Source: Thiohalobacter sp. | GTDB lineage: Bacteria > Pseudomonadota > Gammaproteobacteria > DSM-19610 | DNA: 7,370 nt | Assembly: GCA_027010005.1 (NCBI GenBank) | Contig: JALVCM010000455.1 | Location: 1-7,370 of the forward strand | Reading direction: 5' to 3' | Shown here: positions 1 to 5,346 of the stretch, in pieces | Position numbering within the stretch: position 1 is the first letter of the stretch | Layout of the letters: each line of letters opens with the position of its first letter | Made by a program: the position numbers and the translations under genes | Notes under the pieces: generated by a model | What the model was told of the DNA's origin: nothing | Databases searched by the model: none | The model's input: the letters and a program-made list of their open reading frames with translations, nothing else

Positions 1-247
1 CTTCCGTTCCAGCTTCCGCGACTGGTCCGGCGAGGTTTCCAGCTTCCCCCGTGATGTGGCGGAAATGGCCCTGGCTCATGTCATAGAAAACAAGGTTGAA
101 GCTGCCTACCGGCGCGGTGACCTGTTTGCAAAACGGCGCAGGATGATGCAGGAGTGGGCGGACTATGTGAACAAGCAGCGAGCTGAATTGATACCGCTCG
201 ATAAACAGGCCATTTCATCAGGCATCCGCTCCGCCGGTGGAACTTGA
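1..247 (+). CDS. P4-type tyrosine integrase, C-terminal fragment (5' end outside window)
   Basis: The reading frame is open from base 2 to the TGA at 245-247, giving about 81 residues that start FRSSFRDW. This is the end of a phage/island tyrosine recombinase, which cuts and rejoins DNA at an attachment site through a covalent tyrosine intermediate. The HGFR box is cut by the window edge; its Arg is the second codon in view (5-7). The later box is visible as LAH (His at 77-79), followed by the stretch NKVEAAYRRGDLF with the nucleophilic Tyr at 107-109. The tail KRRRMMQEWADYV is typical of the P4-like integrases found at tRNA-linked islands. No recognisable family sequence follows WADYVNKQ, so the last 20 or so residues may be a variable tail. 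The upstream start and any tRNA or att site cannot be seen. The gene points toward the Fic and AddAB-like genes, as expected if they are island cargo. Confidence 0.9.
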   Translation, partial: FRSSFRDWSGEVSSFPRDVAEMALAHVIENKVEAAYRRGDLFAKRRRMMQEWADYVNKQRAELIPLDKQAISSGIRSAGGT

Positions 248-510
248 TAGTGGATCCGCTCCCGACCGATCGGGTCGGATACCTGCTGCACCGGGCCAGA
301 TCAGATCCGGCCAACCCGGTTGTTCCCATGGATACATCGCTGAATCACCGCATGATCTGCAGATATTGTGATGCCTATTCTCGGCATCCATAGCGGATAT
401 GGAACACTCCATTCGCCGCATCCAGGCTCATGATGACTTCATGGTTGACACAGAGGAAAGCGATTTCCTGGTTCGGTAATCCGCTGTTCCCGCGAGAGCC
501 TTTATCCTAT
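248..510. other. Non-coding stretch after the integrase, rich in short palindromes
   Basis: No ORF here has a family signature or a convincing ribosome binding site. The stretch contains a GC-rich hairpin (262-278), four GATC sites within 253-307 plus one at 354-357, a 10-base direct repeat GGGTCGGATA (272-281, copied at 520-529), and palindromes at 388-402 and 454-469. It is probably the 3' flank of the integrase merging into the control region of the fic-like gene. There is no clear T-tract terminator for the integrase. Confidence 0.6.
262..278. repeat. GC-rich inverted repeat just after the integrase
   Basis: CCGACC (262-267) and GGTCGG (273-278) form a perfect 6-bp stem around a 5-base loop, 15 bases after the integrase stop. 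No T-run follows on either strand, so it is not a classical intrinsic terminator. It may still halt or stabilise the integrase mRNA, or be a protein site. Its right arm overlaps the GGGTCGGATA direct repeat. Confidence 0.5.
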
Positions 511-521
511 GCGGATATAGG
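388..521. repeat. Three palindromes upstream of the fic-like gene, two sharing a GCGGATAT core
   Basis: Three perfect short palindromes are visible. CCATA-gcgga-TATGG lies at 388-402, AGGAAA-gcga-TTTCCT at 454-469, and CCTAT-gcggat-ATAGG at 506-521. The first and third share GCGGATAT (393-400 and 511-518) and have nearly the same spacing, so they look like two copies of one site. Palindromes of this size suit a dimeric repressor. They lie upstream of the 24-base repeat array and may belong to the same regulatory region. Which protein binds is not shown by the sequence. Confidence 0.45.
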
Positions 522-648
522 GTCGGATAGCTCAGCGAGAACAACCGATAAAGCGAATCTTCGCTCGACATAGGAAGCGCAATTCGATACAACATATAAG
601 GCGGGATTTCGCCCGACACAAAAAGCGAATAGAAGACCACCCATGGCA
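511..648 (+). repeat. Degenerate GCG-anchored repeat array, mostly 24-base period, ending at the fic-like start codon
   Basis: GCG recurs at 511, 535, 553, 577, 601 and 625. Successive intervals are 24, 18, 24, 24 and 24 bases. The best copies, 553-576 and 601-624, match at 16 of 24 positions, including TTCGC, CGACA and the final AA. The copy at 577-600 matches them at 12-13 positions and better with a one-base shift (TTCG, then ACAACATA). The copies at 511, 535 and 625 keep mainly the first six or so bases. AAGCGAAT occurs exactly at 551-558 and 623-630. The 553 copy also holds the palindrome AGCGAA-tc-TTCGCT (552-565). The differences between the two best copies fall mostly on first codon positions (5 of 8), which argues for a DNA-level signal rather than a peptide repeat. 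Inference: an operator array for the fic-like gene, perhaps bound by its own AbiEi-like N-terminal domain. Confidence 0.6.
565..600 (+). promoter_or_regulatory. Candidate promoter of the fic-like gene
   Basis: TCGACA (565-570) resembles a -35 box with one mismatch, and TACAAC (588-593) lies 17 bases downstream with four of six -10 matches. TATAAG (595-600) is an overlapping alternative -10 but has no -35 at normal spacing. Both boxes lie inside the repeat array, so a protein bound to the repeats would block polymerase. Transcription would start near 600 and give a leader of about 40 bases. A weak AGAAG ribosome site (631-635) stands seven bases before the ATG at 643. Confidence 0.35.
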
Positions 649-2187
649 AAACCTTCCGAGAAACTGGCCGAATCCCTGGAAACGCTCCACGCGCTTCAGA
701 AACATGGAGTGGTAGCCATACGCTCAGGCGACCTCACGCGAACCCACAGGGAACGCCTGTCGAGAAACGGCTTCCTTCAGGAAGTAATCAAGGGATGGTA
801 CATCGCCACCCGCCCGAGTGAGACTGTTGGTGAAAGCACATCCTGGTATGCCGCATTCTGGCCCTTCTGCGCGAGCTATCTCCAGCACCTCAAGGGTAAT
901 GACTGGTGCCTGTCGCCGGAGCAATCATTGTCACTGCACGTCGGGAATTGGACCGTGCCGCGCCAACTCCTGGTCCGCGCAACCCGAGCGCGCAACCATG
1001 TCACGGCCTTGCCGCACGGTACCTCCCTGCTCGTGGTCCGGTCCGCGTTGCCGACAGAACAGGACATCGTGGAAAACAACGGGCTGCGACTGTTCTCGCT
1101 GCCTGCAGCCCTGATTGCCTGTTCTCCCGGATATTACCGACAAAATCCGATCGATGTTCGAGCCGCGCTGTTCAGAGTGCGTGATGCATCCGAGGTTCTG
1201 GAACGGTTACTGGAGGGTGGTCACAGCACCATTGCCGGGCGGCTGGCTGGCGCGTTCCGCAACCTGGGGCGGGATCGTATCGCGGATGATATCGCGCAGA
1301 CCATGCGAGCCGCCGGCTACGACATCCGGGAGAAGGATCCCTTCGAGACGCAAACCGCGGTCATCCTGCCAGCACGGGAAGCGTCTCCCTTTGTCCAGCG
1401 TATCCGTTTACTGTGGCAGGAGATGCGTAAATCGGTTATTGAGCGGTTTCCGCCTGCCTCTGGCCTGCCAAGGGATACCCAAGCCTATCTCAAGCGGGTC
1501 GAGGATGCGTATGTCACGGATGCCTACCACTCCTTGTCCATCGAGGGCTATCAGGTCAGTCCCGAACTGATCGAGCGGGTTCGTAGCGGTGACTGGAATC
1601 CGGACGGGGATGAAAACGACCGGGAACAACGAAACGCACTGGCGGCACGCGGATACTGGCAAGCCTATCAGGCGGTCAGGGAAAGTATCAGAAGGGTACT
1701 GCACGGCGACAACCCCGGCCGGGTCGCGGATGAGGATCACCGTATCTGGTATCGGGAGATGTTTGCACCGAGTGTTGCCGCGGGATTGCTGCGCCCCGCA
1801 GATCTCGCCGGTTATCGTAGCGGGCCGGTTTTTATTCGCGGATCCATGCATGTCCCGCCAAGCCATGAAGCCGTGCGGGACGCAATGCCAACCCTGTTTG
1901 ATCTACTTCGCGAAGAGACGGAGCCATGCGTTCGCGCTGTACTCGGGCATTATCTGTTGGTTTATATCCACCCCTATATGGATGGCAACGGACGTACAGG
2001 GCGCTTTTTGATGAATGTGATGCTGGCGAGTGGAGGCTACCCCTGGGTGGTTGTTCCACTGGAACGGCGTGACGAATACATGGCTGCATTGGAAGACGCC
2101 AGCGCAGGTGGAAACATCGAGCCCTTTGCTGATTTTCTGGCAAAACTGGTGAAAGCAGCACCAGAGGGTTTTCCTTTGTCGAAGTGA
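643..2187 (+). CDS. Fic-domain AMP-transferase fused to an AbiEi-like antitoxin domain
   Basis: This 514-residue protein seems to have two halves. Residues 10-60 look like the winged-helix start of type IV AbiEi antitoxins (HGVVAIRSGDL, then GFLQEVIKGWYIA). Residues 85-215 resemble the AbiEi C-terminal region (LSPEQSLSLH, then LRLFSLPAALI, then STIAGRLAGAF). Residues about 265-505 form a complete Fic domain. The motif HPYMDGNGRTGR spans 443-454, with catalytic His443, metal-binding Asp447 and the GNGR anion hole intact. A flap PVFIRGSMHVPP lies near 393-405. SLSIEG at 297-302 fits the [S/T]xxxE[G/N] inhibitory motif, with Glu301 the expected ATP-site blocker, placed before the Fic core as in class II Fic proteins. 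Fic enzymes usually transfer AMP from ATP to a protein hydroxyl; the target here is unknown. A cytosolic location is expected, as no signal peptide or membrane segment is seen. The ATG at 643 is preceded by a weak AGAAG. The same frame is open upstream apart from a TAG at 571-573. The gene is probably autoregulated through the array at 511-648. The Fic assignment is firm; the AbiEi-like assignment is by pattern only. Confidence 0.9.
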   Translation: MAKPSEKLAESLETLHALQKHGVVAIRSGDLTRTHRERLSRNGFLQEVIKGWYIATRPSETVGESTSWYAAFWPFCASYLQHLKGNDWCLSPEQSLSLHVGNWTVPRQLLVRATRARNHVTALPHGTSLLVVRSALPTEQDIVENNGLRLFSLPAALIACSPGYYRQNPIDVRAALFRVRDASEVLERLLEGGHSTIAGRLAGAFRNLGRDRIADDIAQTMRAAGYDIREKDPFETQTAVILPAREASPFVQRIRLLWQEMRKSVIERFPPASGLPRDTQAYLKRVEDAYVTDAYHSLSIEGYQVSPELIERVRSGDWNPDGDENDREQRNALAARGYWQAYQAVRESIRRVLHGDNPGRVADEDHRIWYREMFAPSVAAGLLRPADLAGYRSGPVFIRGSMHVPPSHEAVRDAMPTLFDLLREETEPCVRAVLGHYLLVYIHPYMDGNGRTGRFLMNVMLASGGYPWVVVPLERRDEYMAALEDASAGGNIEPFADFLAKLVKAAPEGFPLSK

Positions 2188-2188
2188 C

Positions 2189-2374
2189 AAGGCCAAAGCG
2201 CCCAAGGATCCACCGGCCAACTCACTACCGTGGATCAAACGGATGAAGCAGGGCACCAAGACAGAAAGGGGCCGCAAGAAGTACCGCATGAGACAACAAA
2301 ACGTGGAACCGGTGTTCGGCATCATCAAGGCGGTGATGAGCTTCCGACAATTTCTGTTGCGGATGTTGAAGTAA
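2189..2374 (+). pseudogene. IS1182-like transposase remnant, C-terminal end only
   Basis: A frame running from the fic-like stop to a TAA at 2372-2374 encodes WIKRMKQGTK (from 2231), then RMRQQNVEPVFGIIK and FRQFLLRMLK. The VEPVFGxIK...FRQFLLRxL pattern is characteristic of the end of IS1182-family DDE transposases, and the Glu at 2306-2308 is the expected last catalytic acid. No start, N-terminal domain or other catalytic Asp is present, so this is a dead fragment. Intact relatives continue for roughly 20 more residues (VxGEWxLxxLAxN...). Here the frame stops, and a weak echo (VKGITDWECK) continues in another frame from 2371, suggesting a frameshift. The remnant abuts the fic-like gene with almost no gap, so the element or its deletion probably created that gene's 3' boundary. 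No terminal inverted repeat or target duplication was recognised. Confidence 0.75.
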
Positions 2375-2631
2375 AAGGCATCACGGACTGGGAATGTAAG
2401 GTATTCAGATGATAGGCTTTCCAGACCAATGGAGCCCAAATCCATCATGCAAACATTTTTTTACCGACAATACTCTGTCAAAGGTTGTGGCCATAGGGAA
2501 AATCCCGGCATTTCTACATAAAAATATCGCAGAGCTCAATCACGACACCACATGTCGCAATCCGCATGTATCGGGCATGCAGTAGAATCTCATCCATGTA
2601 AAAATTTCTCTACCCCATCACCACAATCCTC
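2375..2631. other. Non-coding spacer between the IS remnant and the AddB-like gene
   Basis: No supported gene lies here, and the stretch is more AT-rich than its neighbours. It contains an imperfect hairpin at 2415-2436 (GGC and TCCA pairing with TGGA and GCC, two bulged T's), a 7-base T run at 2456-2462 too far from the hairpin to be a good terminator, two palindromes (2543-2557 and 2564-2580), and a possible -10 box at 2583-2588. It probably carries the promoter of the downstream operon plus decayed IS sequence. Confidence 0.6.
2543..2588 (+). promoter_or_regulatory. Possible promoter with two adjacent palindromes for the AddBA-like operon
   Basis: TAGAAT (2583-2588) matches the -10 consensus at five of six positions. 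The best -35 at allowed spacing, TCCGCA (2561-2566, 16-base spacer), matches only three. Immediately upstream are CGACA-ccaca-TGTCG (2543-2557) and GCATG-tatcggg-CATGC (2564-2580), both perfect 5-bp palindromes. The weak -35 with palindromes over it would suit a promoter needing an activator, or a repressed one. Transcription would begin near 2595, about 37 bases before the ATG. This is a pattern-based call only. Confidence 0.3.
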
Positions 2632-5346
2632 ATGGTCAACATCGACTTCTTTCTCTGTCCGGACAAGACCTCGGCAAGGCATGTACGACGCTCACTCGCT
2701 GAACACCACGGAGCGCTGATCGGCCTGCAGGTCGGCACATGGCTGGATCTCATGGAACTGGCACAACGCAGTTATTGCGTGCAGCCGCCAGACAACGATT
2801 GGGAGCCGAAATTAGACGCTGCGATGCCCAGGATTCCAGACGCATTCTGGACAGACAGCCTGGCAACGGACCCGGAATCCACCCGCGCCATGGTCGCTAC
2901 AGCGTTGACCGATTTGCTCACAGGTATTGGACCAGGCCTGTCATTTGCGAACGCCAAAACTGCACCCTTGTCCCCGAGGGGAAAGCGGCAGCTGACAGAT
3001 CTGCTCCAGCTTCAGGAGCATCTGCACCCTGCCCTGCCCCACGAGCTTTCGATGATTCAAGTTCTGCTGGATACCCCTGCCGGACAGAATATCCGCAGCA
3101 TCACCGTCTATCATGCCCAGCCACAGCTGCATCTGAACCCATGGCAAACAGCGTTATTGCAACGCCTGCAAGATGATTCCAAACATTGCGTGGATGCCAA
3201 GCTGCTGGACGAGCTCACGGAACGGCTTGCCTATCACCCCGGGAGCCGTTCCACCTCGGTGTTGAACCGGGTCCAGCGGCAACTGTTCGACAAGCCGGAC
3301 AAGACATCCCGTACCCGCAAGGGGATGCAGTGGATCGGCGTAAGGGACTATCTTCAGGAACTGGAAATCACGGTCGGGATGATACAGGAGATGGTCAGGC
3401 GGGATGCCATCGGCTATTCGGATATCGGCCTGCTGCTTCCAGAGGACCAGGCTTACACACAGGCTGCCAGTACGCTGTTTTCCACAGCCGGAATCCCCCT
3501 TTCCGGGATGAACCAGATTCGCGGACAGCGGGACCTTGGCAGGGAATTGATTTACCTGTTTCTGCACTGCCGGCAACCGACGCCGACCCCACCCATGGTC
3601 CAGGCAGCGATGCTGGAGTCGCCATTGCTGCCATGGCATGCACAGGGTATCGAGCTGGCGCAAAGGTGCATGGATGGCAGCAGCCGGGGCGAGCTGGAAG
3701 CCGAGATACCCGAATCACAGCACTTGCTGCTGCGCCTGTTGCTGGGCAAGCCGATTACCGATCCAGACGCGCTTGCCAGATCCCTCAAGGGGCTTGCCGG
3801 GCAACTCACCCAAACCGATGCTCCCACTCCGGCGCATCATGCCGCGCTGGCGACCATCCAGACGCTACTGGGCAGGCTGAATGCTGTTTCCGCCATTCCC
3901 TGGGAAACACTGCTCAGAGACAGTCTGCCAGCCCCCGCCACCATTGAGGAGGAAGGCGAATACACCCTCGAGGGCGTCACCGTATTCCATCCCGGGCGCC
4001 TGCCATGGCGGCGGGTCAGGCATCTCCTGGTTCTGGGATTTCAGAAAGGCCTGTATCCAGGCGAGTACAAGGCCAGCGCCATCATTCCCGAGGAGGACCG
4101 GCAAATCCTGAACCAGTGGGATATCGCCATTCGCACCGCCGCCCAACAGCGCCAGGAAGCCCGGCTGTTATTCCGCCGGCAGATCAGCGCTGCCTCCGAC
4201 TCCCTGAGTTTTCTCATCCCACGTTCCGATGCCTTTGGCGCACCTCTCAGCCCATCTGTCAGCCTACTGTTCATGGCCCAGTTCTTCGATGGCATCGATT
4301 CTGAAAATGAGCTCATACTGGAACTCGACAACCCGGCGGATCGCCAGCAAATCGCCTGTCTGGCTCAAGCCCGGGCACCCAAGCCCGTGCCGCCTCGTCC
4401 GCTAACCGCAGAAGACCTGGAACTCGGCACCAACCTGCTCACCCGGCGAAAAACCGCGGAAGGCAAGACCGCGCCGGAATCCCCCAGCGGACTGGAAAAG
4501 CTGATGATCTCGCCACTGGCCTGGGTGTTTAATCGCTACGGAATAGTCAGTAATGACTGGGCGGCCCAGGAATTCGATGCCATCACCCGAGGCAATATAG
4601 CCCACAATGTATTCCAGGAGCTGTTTCAGCATCAACAACCAATACCCTCACAGAAAACGCTGGAGAAAAGACTGCCCGATATCCTCAACGAAAAACTCGA
4701 ACAGGAATGTCCATTTCTATTGCAGCCCGAATGGCATGTCGAACGCCAGGAGTTCGGCCGCATGCTGACCGAGGCGGTCGGGGTATGGCGGCTGTTTCTG
4801 CGTGACAACAAAATCGAGATACTCGCGGAAGAAAAATGGCTGGAAGGCCGTTTTCAACGGCACCCCATCCATGGCAAGGCTGACCTGATCATCGCCGCTC
4901 CCGACGAGAGTCTTTATGTGGTCGATTACAAGACATCCAGCAGCAACGGACGACGAGAACAGATGAGACATGGCTACGACTCCCAGGCCACGCTTTACCA
5001 GATCATGCTGACACAGGACAGCTTATCCACAGAGGTATCACGCCGACTCAAACAAGCCCGGAAGAAAGGCAAGGATACAGGCGTACTCTATTACACACTA
5101 CTGGACCAAACCATCCTTGGCGGCAAAGGCACTGAAACGCTGCGTGATACGCAGGTTGTGGAAGCAGACATATCGGGCAATGCGTTGAGCGCCATACGCA
5201 GCCGAATGAATGAAGTCAGATCTGGACTGGTGCGGCTCAATACCGACGAGGACAGAACCCGCTTTGAAAAAAATGGCGTCAAGCCCTGGGCGCTGGATGA
5301 CAGCCCGCTGATCGAGCTGTTCATGAAACCGGGAGACGAAGCATGA
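2632..5346 (+). CDS. AddB-like helicase-nuclease subunit, RecB-family PD-(D/E)XK nuclease
   Basis: This 904-residue protein has the layout of AddB, the nuclease/scaffold partner of AddA in DNA double-strand-end processing. The N-terminal half is a helicase-like fold without a Walker A motif, so it should not hydrolyse ATP there. HLLVLGFQKGLYPG (about 464-477) matches the 'GlxeGxfP' segment of this family. The C-terminal nuclease is well marked: RGNIAH with His658, GKADLI with Asp751, VVDYKTS with Asp765 and Lys767, and Q785ATLY789. These are the RecB-type active-site boxes in normal order and spacing. The four cysteines that hold a 4Fe-4S cluster around the nuclease in classical AddB are absent: SP (627-628) stands where CP is expected, and residues 790-904 contain no Cys. 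At 904 residues it is shorter than Bacillus AddB, which is over 1100. The ATG at 2632 is the only start downstream of the in-frame TAA at 2599-2601 that keeps the full domain; it has no Shine-Dalgarno. The stop overlaps the next gene's start (ATGA). Confidence 0.85.
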   Translation: MVNIDFFLCPDKTSARHVRRSLAEHHGALIGLQVGTWLDLMELAQRSYCVQPPDNDWEPKLDAAMPRIPDAFWTDSLATDPESTRAMVATALTDLLTGIGPGLSFANAKTAPLSPRGKRQLTDLLQLQEHLHPALPHELSMIQVLLDTPAGQNIRSITVYHAQPQLHLNPWQTALLQRLQDDSKHCVDAKLLDELTERLAYHPGSRSTSVLNRVQRQLFDKPDKTSRTRKGMQWIGVRDYLQELEITVGMIQEMVRRDAIGYSDIGLLLPEDQAYTQAASTLFSTAGIPLSGMNQIRGQRDLGRELIYLFLHCRQPTPTPPMVQAAMLESPLLPWHAQGIELAQRCMDGSSRGELEAEIPESQHLLLRLLLGKPITDPDALARSLKGLAGQLTQTDAPTPAHHAALATIQTLLGRLNAVSAIPWETLLRDSLPAPATIEEEGEYTLEGVTVFHPGRLPWRRVRHLLVLGFQKGLYPGEYKASAIIPEEDRQILNQWDIAIRTAAQQRQEARLLFRRQISAASDSLSFLIPRSDAFGAPLSPSVSLLFMAQFFDGIDSENELILELDNPADRQQIACLAQARAPKPVPPRPLTAEDLELGTNLLTRRKTAEGKTAPESPSGLEKLMISPLAWVFNRYGIVSNDWAAQEFDAITRGNIAHNVFQELFQHQQPIPSQKTLEKRLPDILNEKLEQECPFLLQPEWHVERQEFGRMLTEAVGVWRLFLRDNKIEILAEEKWLEGRFQRHPIHGKADLIIAAPDESLYVVDYKTSSSNGRREQMRHGYDSQATLYQIMLTQDSLSTEVSRRLKQARKKGKDTGVLYYTLLDQTILGGKGTETLRDTQVVEADISGNALSAIRSRMNEVRSGLVRLNTDEDRTRFEKNGVKPWALDDSPLIELFMKPGDEA
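5331..5335 (+). promoter_or_regulatory. Ribosome binding site of the AddA-like gene, inside the upstream coding end
   Basis: GGGAG lies seven bases before the ATG at 5343, within the last codons of the AddB-like gene. It is the only strong Shine-Dalgarno in the window. With the ATGA overlap it supports the chosen start and suggests coupled translation of the two subunits. Confidence 0.7.

Noticed and set aside
445..450. Perfect TTGACA as a -35 box for the fic-like gene
   Set aside because: No acceptable -10 lies 16-18 bases downstream; the nearest TAAT-like string is about 26 bases away.
520..595. tRNA-like string (GGATAGCTCAGC, then ATTCGATAC) that could be a tRNA or att fragment
   Set aside because: No anticodon stem, T-stem or complementary acceptor 3' end can be folded; the resemblance is explained by the GCG repeat array.
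511..648. The repeat array as a CRISPR
   Set aside because: The units are contiguous and degenerate with no unique spacers between conserved repeats, and no cas gene is present.
428..649. Minus-strand 73-codon ORF over the fic-like control region
   Set aside because: It reads the repeat array and promoter backwards, has no ribosome site and no recognisable protein pattern.
1408..1866. Minus-strand 152-codon ORF inside the fic-like gene
   Set aside because: It lies opposite a well-supported Fic-coding frame in GC-rich DNA, where long antisense frames arise by chance.
2230..2412. A 60-codon ORF starting MDQTDEAGHQ
   Set aside because: It is out of frame with the recognisable transposase tail covering the same bases and has no family resemblance.
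2415..2462. Intrinsic terminator (hairpin plus seven T's)
   Set aside because: The stem is short and bulged, and the T run begins about 20 bases after it, too far for a Rho-independent terminator.
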